Source of the DNA: Novosphingobium sp. G106
Lineage (GTDB): Bacteria > Pseudomonadota > Alphaproteobacteria > Sphingomonadales > Sphingomonadaceae
Direction of reading: 5' to 3'
DNA: 64,000 bases
Assembly: GCF_019075875.1 (NCBI RefSeq)
Contig: NZ_JAHOOZ010000001.1
Span: forward strand, 2,666,001 to 2,730,000
Below are positions 26,401 through 36,405 of this stretch, piece by piece (positions within the stretch are counted from its first letter, which is position 1; every line of letters starts with the position of its first letter). A program made the position numbers and the translations under genes. Under the pieces are notes generated by a model. The model had not been told where the DNA came from. It was given only the letters and a program-made list of their open reading frames with translations, and searched no databases.

Positions 26401-27405
26401 ATGAACGCGCGATTGGTGCGCTATGCCGATTTGATACCATGTCGGACGGCCTTCATTGACACTAAGACGCCGGGATCGACCGAGAAGGAAAATTTCACGA
26501 TCATCGGCGCCGGTGTTTCGGAAAGCGCGGACCAGCATGTCCACATCACCGAGAAGCACGGCTTCAATATTGGTGCCGCGCGCCAGCCGTTCGGTTGCGT
26601 CAATTCGCAGCATAGCCACGATACGGCCGAAGTATTCATGATCCATTCGGGCCGCTGGCGCCTGCTGTTCGGCCCGAACTGCGAGGATGGTTCGCTGGAA
26701 ATTGGGCCGGGCGATGTATGCTCGGTACCGATCCACATGTTCCGCGGTTTCGAGAAGGTCGATGAAGGCAAAGGCATGCTGTTCACCGTGCTTGGCGAGG
26801 ACGACCCGGGCAAGGTGACCTGGGCGCCGGCAGTGTTCGAAGCGGCGGCCGATCATGGGCTCAAGCTCACGAAGGGCGGGATGTTGATCGATACGTCGGA
26901 CGGCGACTACAAGCTCAAGGAAGTTGAACTGGAAGATGGGATCGATCCCGATGCCATCGCGGAGCTAAGGACGCCGCCGCTGGAAAAGCTGCAGGAGTGC
27001 ATCGCGACCTACGACAGCGTCAGGCAGGCTCCCAATCCGCATTCGCCGCTCGCGGCCGAAGGCGTCGAGGAAGCCGGCATAATCACGCCCCGGCCGACGC
27101 GCGACGGCTTCCCGGCAGGCCCTATTTCGGGCTGGTGGCCGCAGGACTTCAACCTGCGCCTCCTGACCTTACAGACCGGCGCCTACGTCCCGCTGCACAG
27201 CCGCCAGGAAGCCGAAGTCCTCATCGTCCAAGAAGGCACACTGGAAGTCAGTTGGGCCGATGGCGCGATCGTTATGGGCGCCGGCGATACGCTGACGGTG
27301 CCGATCGGCCTTGTGCACGCCTTCCGCAACACCGCCTCCGTACCGGCCGTCGCCTTCGTGGCGCGCGGCACGGAGGACCCTGGGCTTCCCGTGTTCCAGA
27401 GCTGA
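26401..27405 (+). CDS. Bicupin protein (dioxygenase-like), putative catabolic enzyme
   Basis: AGGAAG at 26393-26398 fixes the ATG at 26401, giving 334 aa. Two cupin modules are visible: the first with His71, His73 and Glu77 in QHSHDTAEVF and a later His in PIHMFRGFE; the second with VPLHSRQEAEVLIVQEG and GLVHAFRN. Such metal-binding bicupins include gentisate- and related ring-cleaving dioxygenases and isomerases. It does not match one named enzyme clearly. Operator A upstream ties it to the LacI regulon. A bidirectional terminator follows. Confidence 0.7.
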   Translation: MNARLVRYADLIPCRTAFIDTKTPGSTEKENFTIIGAGVSESADQHVHITEKHGFNIGAARQPFGCVNSQHSHDTAEVFMIHSGRWRLLFGPNCEDGSLEIGPGDVCSVPIHMFRGFEKVDEGKGMLFTVLGEDDPGKVTWAPAVFEAAADHGLKLTKGGMLIDTSDGDYKLKEVELEDGIDPDAIAELRTPPLEKLQECIATYDSVRQAPNPHSPLAAEGVEEAGIITPRPTRDGFPAGPISGWWPQDFNLRLLTLQTGAYVPLHSRQEAEVLIVQEGTLEVSWADGAIVMGAGDTLTVPIGLVHAFRNTASVPAVAFVARGTEDPGLPVFQS

Positions 27406-27447
27406 GCGATAGAACGCCAACGGCGCGGTTGGCGCCGCATCGACAAC

Positions 27448-27490
27448 AAAAAAGGGGGCGCCGGCCCACACCGGCGCCCCTTTTCCGTTT
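27448..27490. terminator. Bidirectional terminator between bicupin and hisD-like genes
   Basis: A-run, GGGGCGCCGG (27455-27464), 6-base loop, CCGGCGCCCC (27471-27480), then TTTT. The structure serves the convergent genes on both strands. Confidence 0.88.
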
Positions 27491-27518
27491 CCGCCTGAAT
27501 CGGCAGGTTTGCGACCCG

Positions 27519-28820
27519 TCAGGCTGGCGTCTTGAGGCGATCGAAACGAATGGCGGCGGCCTTCTGGTGGCCTTCGAGACCTTCGCTGCCGCTCTGGCGA
27601 ATGGCCGGCGGCGCCACTGCGCGGATCGCGGACTCCTCGAGCCACTGATAAGTCGCGATCTTCACATAGGATCCGACCCACAGACCGCCCGTGTACTTGC
27701 CCGCGCCCATCGTCGGCAGCGTGTGGTTGGTGCCGACGTTCTTGTCCGAATAGACGACGCTGGCGTTCTCGCCGATGAACAGCGAGCCGTAGTTGCGCAG
27801 TTTCTTGGCAAAGGCGTGGGGATCGGCCGTGTGCACCTGGAGATGCTCGGCAGCGACGTAGTCGGAATAGGCGATCATCGCGGCCTCGTCCGCACAGAAG
27901 ACGATCTCGCCATAATTGGCCCAGCTTTCCGCCGCGACCTTGGCGGTGGCAAGGGTCTCTAGCTGGCGCGCGACCTCGGCCTTCGTCGCTTCGGCCAACG
28001 CGCGATCGGTGGTGATCAGGCCAACCCGCGTGCGGACGTCATGTTCCGCCTGGCCGAGAAGGTCCGTGGCGATCAGTTCGGGATTGCCCGTCGCATCGGC
28101 GACGACGAAGATCTCCGAAGGACCCGCAAGCTGGTCAATCCCGACAGGACCGAACACCTGGCGCTTGGCCTCGTTCACGAAGGCATTGCCCGGCCCCATG
28201 ATCTTGTCGACCTGCGGCACCTTCTCAGTGCCATAGGCCATGGCAGCGATCGCCTGGGCGCCGCCGATAAGGAAGATTCGGTCCGCGCCCGACAGGTGGC
28301 AGCCGGCGACCATGGCCTTGTGCGCATTGGGCGGCAGGCAAGCAACGACCTCGTCGCAGCCCGCGACCTTGCCCGGGACGATCGTCATGATCGGCGCGGA
28401 AAGGAGCGGGAAACGGCCGCCGGGCACATAGGCGCCGACGCGCTGGATCGGAATGACGCGGTGGCCCAGGTGAAGGCCCGGAATCGGCTCCACTTCCAGC
28501 GGCAGGATCGTCGAAAGCTGCGCTTCGGCGAAACGGCGGACGTTTTCGATGGCAAATTCCGTATCCGCACGTGTCTGCGGATCGAGCAGATCCAGGGCCT
28601 GCTGCCTTTCGGCGGGCGTGACTTCGAACTGTTCCAAGTTCGAATTGTCGAACTTGCTCGCATATTCGCGCACGGCCGCATCGCCGCGTTCGCGCACATC
28701 TTTCAGGATGCCCGTGACGAGGCCGGCAACCTGGTTATTGTCAGCGTGCTGATCCTGAACCGGGGTCTTGATGTATTCGAGCTTGCCTTCGAGGGCCGGC
28801 GGGGCGGGAACGCGGGTCAT
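27519..28820 (-). CDS. Histidinol dehydrogenase-like oxidoreductase 1 (HisD/HpsN family)
   Basis: The start at 28820 follows GAAGGATT. The 433-aa product carries all HisD family hallmarks: [26 protein letters not shown] (zinc ligands Gln and His), AAEHLQV (catalytic Glu-His), GTNHTLPT and LEGHQKAA. HisD relatives use NAD to oxidise an alcohol in two steps to a carboxylate. In a catabolic cluster without other his genes, this is more likely a relative such as sulfopropanediol 3-dehydrogenase than biosynthetic HisD. A second paralogue lies at 36406-37743. Operator B separates it from divergent lacI. Confidence 0.85.
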   Translation of the reverse strand: MTRVPAPPALEGKLEYIKTPVQDQHADNNQVAGLVTGILKDVRERGDAAVREYASKFDNSNLEQFEVTPAERQQALDLLDPQTRADTEFAIENVRRFAEAQLSTILPLEVEPIPGLHLGHRVIPIQRVGAYVPGGRFPLLSAPIMTIVPGKVAGCDEVVACLPPNAHKAMVAGCHLSGADRIFLIGGAQAIAAMAYGTEKVPQVDKIMGPGNAFVNEAKRQVFGPVGIDQLAGPSEIFVVADATGNPELIATDLLGQAEHDVRTRVGLITTDRALAEATKAEVARQLETLATAKVAAESWANYGEIVFCADEAAMIAYSDYVAAEHLQVHTADPHAFAKKLRNYGSLFIGENASVVYSDKNVGTNHTLPTMGAGKYTGGLWVGSYVKIATYQWLEESAIRAVAPPAIRQSGSEGLEGHQKAAAIRFDRLKTPA

Positions 28821-28870
28821 GTTTGAATCCTTCAGCTGGCGTGCTGCCGGTGCAGATTCGTGCGCCATAA

Positions 28871-28884
28871 TGCATTCGAATGCA
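28871..28884. promoter_or_regulatory. Operator copy B, perfect palindrome TGCATTCGAATGCA
   Basis: It lies between the divergent hisD-like gene (start 28820) and lacI-family gene (start 28978), placed to control both and give autoregulation. Confidence 0.85.
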
Positions 28885-28977
28885 ACTGTCATTCAAAACT
28901 CGCTGGACGTATGCACCTGTTTCGTATTCTTGCGGGATGTATAGAATGAATGCGCGAGTGTGCCTGTCAGGGAAGCC

Positions 28978-30003
28978 ATGGATCAGCCTGTAAAATCGAC
29001 CCAGCCGCTGCGTCGGGCGACGTCCTATGACGTCGCGCGCGCCGCGGGGGTCTCGCAATCCGCCGTATCCCGCTGCTTCGCACCTGGCGGCAGCATCGCG
29101 CCGGCCACGCGCAAGCGCATCGAAAAAGTGGCGGCAGAGCTCGGCTATCGGCCGAATGCGCTGGCACAGGGCCTGATATCGGGGCGGACCAACATGGTCG
29201 CCGTGCTGATCTCCAGCGCGACCAATCTCTATTACCCGGAAGTGTTGGAAGAACTGACCCGCCGGCTGACCGAGCGCGACACCCGCGTGCTGCTGTTTTC
29301 GCTGCGCTCCGAAGGCGAGGTAGACGACGTGCTGGACCAGGTCTGGCGGCATAGCGTCGACGGCGTCATATCTGCTGCGCGCCTGTCCGATGCGCAGATC
29401 CAGCTGTTCGAGGATCACCGAGTGCCTCTGGTCCTCTACAACCGCATGCCGGCCAAGGCACGTGCCGCCAGCGTCTGCTGCGATTCCGCTGCGGGCGAAA
29501 CCGAACTGGTCGAGCGGTTGCTGGCAGCGGGGCATCGCGATTTCGGCATCATCGCCGGCCCTGAGGATTCCTACGTCGGCGAGGAGCGGCGGCGAGCGGC
29601 GCTCGATCGCCTGGCCGCCGCGGGTTTCGACAAGGTGCCCGTCGTCCGCGGCGATTTCAGCTATACCGGCGGCGGCGAAGGACTGCGCCAGTTGATGGCG
29701 GACAAATCAGGCCTCGATGCGATCATCTGCGGCAACGACCAGATGGCAATCGGCGCGATCGACGCCGCGCGCGAGGACTTCAAGCTGACAATACCCGACG
29801 ACCTCTCGATCGTCGGCTTCGACGGCACGGCGCCTGCCAGCTGGTCAAGCTACCGCGTGACCTCGATCCGCCAACCCGTGCGCCGCATGACCGAAGCGGC
29901 GGTGTCGATGCTGATCGAACGCATCGAGAATGACACGGTATCGGCCGAGCGCCGGCTTTTCGCAGGCGAACTGGTCGCCGGAGCATCCGCACGAATCGGC
30001 TGA
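28978..30003 (+). CDS. LacI-family transcriptional regulator, predicted master of the cluster
   Basis: The start at 28978 follows CAGGGAAGCC; a GTG in frame at 28960 is less likely. The 341-aa product has the N-terminal LacI helix-turn-helix (SYDVARAAGVSQSAVSRCF, residues 16-34), the hinge PNALAQGL and a periplasmic-binding-like effector domain (VLISSATNLYYPEVLEEL to the C-terminus). The palindrome TGCATTCGAATGCA with a central CG and dyad symmetry is the style of LacI operators and flanks this gene. The effector is unknown; presumably it is the pathway substrate or an intermediate. Confidence 0.9.
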   Translation: MDQPVKSTQPLRRATSYDVARAAGVSQSAVSRCFAPGGSIAPATRKRIEKVAAELGYRPNALAQGLISGRTNMVAVLISSATNLYYPEVLEELTRRLTERDTRVLLFSLRSEGEVDDVLDQVWRHSVDGVISAARLSDAQIQLFEDHRVPLVLYNRMPAKARAASVCCDSAAGETELVERLLAAGHRDFGIIAGPEDSYVGEERRRAALDRLAAAGFDKVPVVRGDFSYTGGGEGLRQLMADKSGLDAIICGNDQMAIGAIDAAREDFKLTIPDDLSIVGFDGTAPASWSSYRVTSIRQPVRRMTEAAVSMLIERIENDTVSAERRLFAGELVAGASARIG

Positions 30004-30011
30004 CAACGCAG

Positions 30012-30025
30012 CGCATTCGGAAGCA
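30012..30025. promoter_or_regulatory. Degenerate operator-like site, CGCATTCGGAAGCA
   Basis: Three bases differ from the palindrome consensus. It lies 8 bases after the lacI-type stop and about 160 bases before operator D, and could be an auxiliary half-strength site for looping; equally it may be chance. Confidence 0.3.
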
Positions 30026-30182
30026 AAAATATCACACTTCGATCGGCTGCGGATGGCTGAAGCGCCCTGCCCCACCCTTCATTTGGCATCGCCACGCAGC
30101 GGAATTTTCTCTACTATTTACACCTATATCAGCATCTTAATGGATTGCCCGCACGCGCGAACCAACTGCCTCAATGGAGGAA

Positions 30183-30196
30183 TGCATCCGAATGCA
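30183..30196. promoter_or_regulatory. Operator copy D, TGCATCCGAATGCA
   Basis: One mismatch from the perfect palindrome, 93 bases before the TonB receptor start and downstream of lacI. Confidence 0.75.
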
Positions 30197-30288
30197 TTTT
30201 GTCATGGACGCGTCATGCGCGACTTGGTAGCGTACCCCTTACCGAAAAGGCCAAGAGGGCCGCACCGGCAGGGAAAAAGGGTTACCGC

Positions 30289-32607
30289 ATGAGCAATCGT
30301 TTCTGGTTCGGCAGCGTGTCGGCACTGACCATGGCATTGTGCACTTCGGCTGCTATGGCTCAGGATACGTCAGCCGCCGCTCCTGACGATACCTCCGCGT
30401 CGACCGGCATGGCCGACATCGTCGTTACCGCCCAGCGCCGCAGCGAACGCCTCCAGGACGTGCCGCTTTCCGTGACCGCGCTCAGCGGCGACGATCTTTC
30501 CCGCAGTCGCATTACCGATGCCAGCCGCCTGCAGCTCCTGTCGCCGGGCCTGACCTGGGGCCAGCAGGGCGCCGACTCCTTCCCCGCCATCCGCGGCGTG
30601 CGTACCCAGCTCGTCAGCGCGCAGAGCGATCCGGTCATCGGCTTCTACCTCGACGGCGTCTACCAGAGCCGCACCCAGCAGCAGTCGATCCCGCTGTTCG
30701 ACATCGCCCGCGTCGAGGTCCAGCGCGGCCCGCAGGGCACGCTCTATGGCCGCAACACTTTTGGTGGCAACATCTCGGTCGTCAGCCAGCTACCGACCAA
30801 GAACTTCGAGGCCGGCTTCAACGCCGCTGCCGGCAGCTACAACCTGCGCCAGTTCGATGCCTTCGTGAACCTGCCCGTGACCGATACGCTGCAAGTCCGC
30901 GTCGCCGGCTACCACAGCGAGCATGACGGCTACGTCCGCTCGACCACCAATCCCGATATTCGCTTCAACGACGAGAACCAGTCGGCCCTGCGCGCCAGCC
31001 TGCTGTTTACTCCGACCGAGCAGTTCGAGGTCCAGGTCCACGCCGGCTATTGGGAACGCAACGATGCCGGCGGCGGCGCGTATGGCTACAAGACCGTCGG
31101 CACGCTGATCAATCCGGCGACTGGCACGCGCTCAATCAACGGTCAGCCCTATGCGGTGAACCCGTCGGTCCGCAACGGCACGCGCTTCGTCAACGGCGTC
31201 GACATCGGCGTGCCGGTGACCGGCGACGAATACAACGTGCAGTGGGACTACCAGCCGACCGAATATCTGCGCGAGAAGTACGTCAACGGCCAGCTCTCCT
31301 ACGATTTCGGCGGCGTCGCGATCAAGTCGATCACCGGCTATACCAAGTTCCGCTCGCGCCGCAGCGGCGACCTCGACCAGTCGTCGGTGGTCTTCCCTGC
31401 CCCTGGCGTAGCCAGCGCTTTCGCGGGCTCGGGCATCCAGCAACCCGACACCGACGTGAAGACCTTCAGCCAGGAACTACAGCTGTCTTCGACCGACAAG
31501 AGCTCGCCGCTCCAGTGGATCGCCGGTGCCTATTACTTCCACGATATGCTCAACGAGCTCTACAGCCAGGTCTATACCGCGCCGACGGCGACCGCGCTTG
31601 GCACCCGCTCGCGTACGCAGATCGATACCAAGGCCTATGCGCTCTATGGCCAGGCGACCTATTCGCTGATCCCCGATACCCTGCGCCTGACCGCCGGCGT
31701 CCGCTATTCGGACGAGACCAAGAACTACGTGATCACCAACTTCACGGCGCCGGTCGGCACGTTCAACTTCAATACCCAGACTGCCGCACGCGGTGCGGGC
31801 CAGGCGAAGTTCAATAAGGTGACCTGGCGTGCTGGCGCGGAATTCAATGTCACGCGCGACAACATGATCTACGCATCGGTCTCGACCGGTTTCGAGTCGG
31901 GTGGCATCAACAACAATTCGAGCAACGCGCTGATCCCGCAGAGCTACGCGCCGCAGACCGTGACCGCCTATGAGCTGGGTTCGAAGAACAAGTTCGCCGA
32001 TGGCCGCGTGATCCTCAACGCCAGCCTGTTCTACAACAAGTACAAGGATCTGCAGATCACGATCCTCGATCCGCTGACGAACCTTTCGTACTACGCCAGC
32101 GCCGGCGCGGCGCGCAGCTATGGTGCCGAGTTCGAACTGAAGACGCTGCCGGTCGACGGCCTGCATGTCGATCTGACGGCGGCGCTGCTCAATGCCAAGT
32201 TCACCAAGTACGTTCGCCCGAACCCGTTCGGCGACACCACGACGGTCAACCTGGCCGGCAAGCGCGTGCCGACCTCGCCGACGCTGAAGACCACCGCGAG
32301 CATCTCCTACGACGCCGACCTGGGCAGCGCCGGCACGATCTCGCCGCGCGTCGACGTACTCTATTCGACCAAGTACTACTCGACCGACTACAACACCGTG
32401 CTCGACCTTCAGAAGTCCTATGCCACGGTCGATGCAAGCCTGCGCTATACGCCGGAATCGGGCGCCTTCTATCTTGAAGGCTTCGTGAACAATCTGACCG
32501 ACAAGGCCGTTATCTATTCGGCGACGCTCGGCGGTGCCGCCCGCGTCCAGGAATCGTTCAGCCCGCCCCGCGTCTGGGGCGTGCGCCTGGGCGCCAAGCT
32601 GCGCTAA
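30289..32607 (+). CDS. TonB-dependent receptor of the LacI regulon
   Basis: The ATG at 30289 (AAAAAGGG upstream) gives a signal peptide ending near AAMAQ (residue 25) and 772 aa in all. The TonB box DIVVTAQRR (residues 43-51) and the plug (LQDVPLSVTALSGDDLSRSR; GVYQSRTQQQSIPLFDIARV; QRGPQGTLYGRNTFGG) are followed by a 22-strand barrel type C-terminus ending GVRLGAKLR. It should import a substrate over the outer membrane using TonB energy. The MFS gene begins 39 bases downstream, so the two form an uptake operon under operator D. Confidence 0.92.
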   Translation: MSNRFWFGSVSALTMALCTSAAMAQDTSAAAPDDTSASTGMADIVVTAQRRSERLQDVPLSVTALSGDDLSRSRITDASRLQLLSPGLTWGQQGADSFPAIRGVRTQLVSAQSDPVIGFYLDGVYQSRTQQQSIPLFDIARVEVQRGPQGTLYGRNTFGGNISVVSQLPTKNFEAGFNAAAGSYNLRQFDAFVNLPVTDTLQVRVAGYHSEHDGYVRSTTNPDIRFNDENQSALRASLLFTPTEQFEVQVHAGYWERNDAGGGAYGYKTVGTLINPATGTRSINGQPYAVNPSVRNGTRFVNGVDIGVPVTGDEYNVQWDYQPTEYLREKYVNGQLSYDFGGVAIKSITGYTKFRSRRSGDLDQSSVVFPAPGVASAFAGSGIQQPDTDVKTFSQELQLSSTDKSSPLQWIAGAYYFHDMLNELYSQVYTAPTATALGTRSRTQIDTKAYALYGQATYSLIPDTLRLTAGVRYSDETKNYVITNFTAPVGTFNFNTQTAARGAGQAKFNKVTWRAGAEFNVTRDNMIYASVSTGFESGGINNNSSNALIPQSYAPQTVTAYELGSKNKFADGRVILNASLFYNKYKDLQITILDPLTNLSYYASAGAARSYGAEFELKTLPVDGLHVDLTAALLNAKFTKYVRPNPFGDTTTVNLAGKRVPTSPTLKTTASISYDADLGSAGTISPRVDVLYSTKYYSTDYNTVLDLQKSYATVDASLRYTPESGAFYLEGFVNNLTDKAVIYSATLGGAARVQESFSPPRVWGVRLGAKLR

Positions 32608-32646
32608 GCCTGCGGATCGAATGCAGGGGCTGGGAAAGGACCGAAT

Positions 32647-33990
32647 ATGAAGCCTGCCCAGCCCCCGATACCTGATCCGACCGATACGATCGATCAAGCG
32701 CTGGCCGTCGGCACCGACGGCGGCGCGCTGCTCTTTGACGACGCCGCCCTCCCCCCTACCGAGCCGGCGTCGCAGGAAGGCCACTATCCCCCTCTCTCCC
32801 GGGGAATAGTGGCCTTCGCCTTTCTGATGGTCGCGGAATTCTTCTACAGCTGGGCGTGGAATTCGGTCGACGTGCTGCGGCCCTATATTCGCGAGAGCCT
32901 GGGCCTGACCTTGACCGAGGCCGGTTCGGGCTATTCGGCGCAGGGCGCCGGCGCGTTGATCGGCGCCGTGGTCATGGGCCAGCTCGCCGACCGCTTCGGC
33001 CGCCGCAAGATGCTCGCTGTGGTCATGATCGGCTATGGCCTGACGCTCGCCGCGGGCACGCTCGTCACCAGCTACGTCGCCTATCTCGCCGATCGCTTCG
33101 TGCTCGGCCTGTTCATGGGCGGCATCTTCCCGATCGTCGTCGGCATCTATGTCGGCCTGTTTGCCAGCAATGTCGCCGGACGGCTGGCGAGCCTGATCAA
33201 TGCCATCTTCGGCTGCGCGGTGACGCTTCTGGGCGTGGCCAGCGGCGCCGTGGGCGGGGACTGGAAATGGCTGCTCTGGATCGGCGGAATTCCGCCCGTG
33301 CTGCTGGCGGGCTTCGCCTTCGTGCTGATCCCGAAGACTGCCGACGCGCGCGGCCCCGCCTCGGGCAGCAAGCCGCGAGCGCCCGTGCTCGACCTCTTCG
33401 CCCGCGGCGTGCGCCTGCAGACTCTGGCGCTGGCCGCGCTGATGGGCCTCAACTTCTTCGGCTATCAGGCCTTCAGCGGCTGGCTGACGACCTACCTGCG
33501 CGATGTCCGCCATCTGAGCCCGACGATCCTGGGCGATCTCGTAGCCTGGCAGTTCGCCGCGAACATTCTCGGCGGCTTCTTCTGGGGTTGGGCCGGCGAC
33601 AAGTTCGGCCGCCGGTTCAACGCGCTGGGCTTCCTCGGTGCGGCGATCGCCATCGTCGTCTACCTCAATCTCGGCGCCAATGTCGTCGTGCTGGGATCGG
33701 TCGGCGCACTCTATGGTTTCATGCTGTCCTCGAGCGTGGTCTGGGGACCCTGGCTGACCGAACTCTACCCGCCGCACCTCAAGTCGACCGCCGCCTCGAT
33801 CTTCAACTGGGGCCGCATCGTCAGCTTCTTCGCGCCGCTGGTCACCGGGTCGCTCGCCACGAGCTTCGGCCTTGGTGCGACTATGGGAGTGGCGAGTGTA
33901 ACCTTCGTCATCGCCGGCCTCATCTGGCTGGCCTTGCCCGAAACGCACGCGAACCCGCTGCTGCCCGGCCGCCGCCTGAATACGCGCTGA
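32647..33990 (+). CDS. MFS transporter, inner-membrane partner of the TonB receptor
   Basis: GGAAAGGA precedes the ATG. The 447-aa product has a long hydrophilic N-terminus (to about residue 55), then about 12 membrane helices with the MFS signature GQLADRFGRRKML (helix 2-3 loop), the equivalent GWAGDKFGRRFN in the second half and PETHANPLLPG at the end. It resembles the aromatic acid/sugar-acid porter groups (AAHS or related). Cluster position suggests uptake of the compound brought in by the receptor; the substrate is unknown. Confidence 0.88.
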   Translation: MKPAQPPIPDPTDTIDQALAVGTDGGALLFDDAALPPTEPASQEGHYPPLSRGIVAFAFLMVAEFFYSWAWNSVDVLRPYIRESLGLTLTEAGSGYSAQGAGALIGAVVMGQLADRFGRRKMLAVVMIGYGLTLAAGTLVTSYVAYLADRFVLGLFMGGIFPIVVGIYVGLFASNVAGRLASLINAIFGCAVTLLGVASGAVGGDWKWLLWIGGIPPVLLAGFAFVLIPKTADARGPASGSKPRAPVLDLFARGVRLQTLALAALMGLNFFGYQAFSGWLTTYLRDVRHLSPTILGDLVAWQFAANILGGFFWGWAGDKFGRRFNALGFLGAAIAIVVYLNLGANVVVLGSVGALYGFMLSSSVVWGPWLTELYPPHLKSTAASIFNWGRIVSFFAPLVTGSLATSFGLGATMGVASVTFVIAGLIWLALPETHANPLLPGRRLNTR

Positions 33991-33995
33991 TCTGC

Positions 33996-34879
33996 TCAGA
34001 CCTGCGGCGGGACCGAGCTTTCTACCGAATGGTTGAGCGATATCCCCGCCGAGGCCGCGATCAGCGCACCGATCGCGAGGCACTGGATCAACGCCAGCCG
34101 CTCTCCCAGGATCGCCAGCGCGGCAAAGGCCCCGATTGCCGGCTCCAGGCTGACGACCACGCCGAAGACATGGCGCGGGAGCCGTTTTAGCGCAATCATC
34201 TCGAGCGAAAACGGGATGGCGCTCGCCAGAACGGCAACCACAGCGCCGGTGGCAAGGGTCGCCGGCTCAGCCAGGCGAGTACCGGCCGTCACGAAGCCCA
34301 CGGGAACCGCGATCAGCGCTGCGACGCAAATGCCGAGGCAGACCACCTGGCTTTCGGGCAGCACCTCGCTCGCGCGCTTGCCGGTGACGATGTAGAGTGC
34401 CCAGGCCAGCGCCGCGGCCAGGACGAACGCCAGCCCGACGGGATCGATCGCCGCATGGCTCGACCCGGGTAAAGTAGGCTACCCACCCCAAGCGCGGCGC
34501 AGCCAATCCACAGGTAGTCCGCCTTGCGAACTGAATAGTAGATCGCCACGCCCAACGGCCCGAGGAACTCGATCGCTATGGCAATGCCCAGCGGCAGCGT
34601 CCGCAAAGCCATGTAGAAACACAGGTTCATGCAGGCGATCGTCGCGCCATAGGGCACGACGACGGCCCAGCCGGCGCGGCCGATCCGCCAGCGCCAGGGT
34701 CGGAATACCGCGATCAGCAGCAGCGCCGAAAGCCCGAGCCGGAGCGCATTGGCGCCAGAAGCTCCGGCCAACGGAAACAGGCCTTTGGCGAAGGAATTGC
34801 CAACGCAGACCGAGACCATGGCCGCGATCAACGGGGCAAGGCCGCCGAGCAAGCCCAGCCGCCCGGCGCGAACGGTCAT
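33996..34879 (-). pseudogene. EamA/RhtA-type transporter, broken by a 1-base deletion
   Basis: The first part (from ATG 34879, overlapping the aldolase stop as ATGA) gives membrane helices through GVGSLLYPG. The remainder (LPESQVVCLGICVAALIAVP to PPQV*) is in another frame. Adding one base at 34464-34466 (CCCGGG context) makes a continuous EamA protein with a LAFVLAAALAWALYIVTGKR middle and the second EamA repeat FGVVVSLEPAIGAFAALAIL. RhtA-like proteins export amino or organic acids. It is the last gene of the hisD2-SDR-aldolase operon. Sequencing error is possible. Confidence 0.7.
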
Positions 34880-35631
34880 CCCTTGACCTGCGCGACCAGC
34901 GCGGCGGCGCCTGCCAGCATGAAGCCGTGATCTGAGCCGAGCAGGAACAGGCTAGCGCCCTTCTCGGCCCAGGTCGGCACGTCTGCGATCCGCGCTACGA
35001 ACATGCCGGTACGCCGGCCATGGCGCATACCGGCGGCGCAAACCTTCTCGACCGCCGCGACCACTTGCGGATCGTCCTGATTGGTGACGCCGTAAGCGAC
35101 GGTGAGATCGACCCGGCCCACAAACAGCGCATCGACGCCGTCCACGCCGGCGATCTCGTCGATCGCGTCGATGGCTTCGGGATCCTCGATCTGGAGCACG
35201 ACCATGGTGCGCGCCGCACTGGCGGACATATGTTCGACCATGGGCTTGGTCGTGTAGGAAGCCGCCCGCGACGACCCGGCATAGCCGCGTCCGCCGGCGC
35301 CGTAGTGGCTGAGCCGAACCGCTGCGCGCGCTTCGTCGGCCGAGCGGACATGCGGGATGACCACCCCGGTTGCACCGCAATCGAGCGCGTTGAGGATATG
35401 CTCGGGCGCGGCCGAAGGGACGCGCACCAGCACGTCCATGCCTGCGGCGCGCGCGGCCATGATGCAGGCGTCGATCGCGGTCCGATCAAAGGGCGCATGT
35501 TCGGCATCCAGACACAGGCAATCGAGTTCGCTAAGCCCCAGCACTTCGACGACGATCGGCGAAGGCGTCTTCACGAAAGTGCCGACGATGGTTTCACCCT
35601 CAGCCAGCCGCTGTTTCAGGTTGCCGCTCAT
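34876..35631 (-). CDS. HpcH/HpaI family aldolase
   Basis: The start at 35631 overlaps the SDR stop (ATGA). The 251-aa product matches the class II pyruvate aldolase HpcH/HpaI at each catalytic position I recall from E. coli HpaI: His45, Arg70, Glu149 and Asp175 (QIEDPEAID and VGRVDLTVAYG). These enzymes split 4-hydroxy-2-oxo acids to pyruvate plus an aldehyde. In this operon it would do the carbon-carbon cleavage after oxidation by HisD-like and SDR enzymes. The specific substrate is unknown. Confidence 0.9.
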   Translation of the reverse strand: MSGNLKQRLAEGETIVGTFVKTPSPIVVEVLGLSELDCLCLDAEHAPFDRTAIDACIMAARAAGMDVLVRVPSAAPEHILNALDCGATGVVIPHVRSADEARAAVRLSHYGAGGRGYAGSSRAASYTTKPMVEHMSASAARTMVVLQIEDPEAIDAIDEIAGVDGVDALFVGRVDLTVAYGVTNQDDPQVVAAVEKVCAAGMRHGRRTGMFVARIADVPTWAEKGASLFLLGSDHGFMLAGAAALVAQVKG

Positions 35632-36404
35632 TCCGCCGTCCATCCTCCGTCGACCACCAGCGAGGTGCCGGTCATCAGGCTCGATGCGTCTGAGGCAAGG
35701 AACACCGCCGCCCCCATCAGATCCTCGACCTGGCCGATGCGCCCGAGCTTGATCTTGTCGAGCACGCTTTGCTTGAACGCCGTATCTTCGAAAAACGGCT
35801 TCGTCATCGGCGTTTCGATGAATGTCGGCGCGATCGTGTTCGACCGGATGCCATGCGGCGCGAGATCCAAGGCAAAGCTTTTGCTCATGCCTTCGAGCGC
35901 CCATTTCGAGGCGCAATAGAGCGACCGGTTGGGTCCACCCACATGCCCCATCTGGCTGCCGATGTGGATCAGGCTGCCACCACTCACCTTTTCGACGAGC
36001 ATTTTCTGGACGCAGGCCTGGGCGACGAAGAAGGCGCTTTTGACATTGAGCCCGAGAACCGCATCGTAGTCGGCCTCGCTCACCTCCGTCATCGGCTTCG
36101 GACGATTGGTTCCCGCGTTGTTGATCAGGACGTGGAAAGCCGGCCGGTCAGTGAAGAAGCGCGAAACAGCCGCGAGGTCGGAGACATCGAGCGCAGCAGC
36201 TTCGGCCTGCCCCCCGGCCCGCCGTATCGCTTCGGCTACCGACGCGATCTCGTCACTGGAGCGCGCTGCCAGAGTAACCGCAGCGCCAGCCTCCGCCAAG
36301 GCCGCGGCCATCGCCCCGCCAATCCCGCGTCCGGCACCGGTCACGAGAGCCCGCCGCCCGTCGAGGCGAAAGCTGGGCGTTCGCGGCAACGGGACGGCGG
36401 ACAT
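35628..36404 (-). CDS. Short-chain dehydrogenase/reductase
   Basis: The 258-aa product has the SDR cofactor motif TGAGRGIG (residues 22-29), NNAG, and catalytic Ser150, Tyr163 and Lys167 (GSQMGHVGGPNRSLYCASK). It ends with GTSLVVDGGW, the usual FabG-like C-terminus. It starts one base after the hisD-like gene's stop, overlaps the aldolase start, and belongs to the same operon under operator E. Likely an NAD(P)-dependent alcohol or sugar-acid dehydrogenase. Confidence 0.9.
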   Translation of the reverse strand: MSAVPLPRTPSFRLDGRRALVTGAGRGIGGAMAAALAEAGAAVTLAARSSDEIASVAEAIRRAGGQAEAAALDVSDLAAVSRFFTDRPAFHVLINNAGTNRPKPMTEVSEADYDAVLGLNVKSAFFVAQACVQKMLVEKVSGGSLIHIGSQMGHVGGPNRSLYCASKWALEGMSKSFALDLAPHGIRSNTIAPTFIETPMTKPFFEDTAFKQSVLDKIKLGRIGQVEDLMGAAVFLASDASSLMTGTSLVVDGGWTAE

Positions 36405-36405
36405 G

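Noticed and set aside
31477..34083. Minus-strand open frame of 868 codons
   Set aside because: It is antisense to the TonB receptor and MFS genes, has Arg/Ala-rich composition and no family motif; a G+C shadow.
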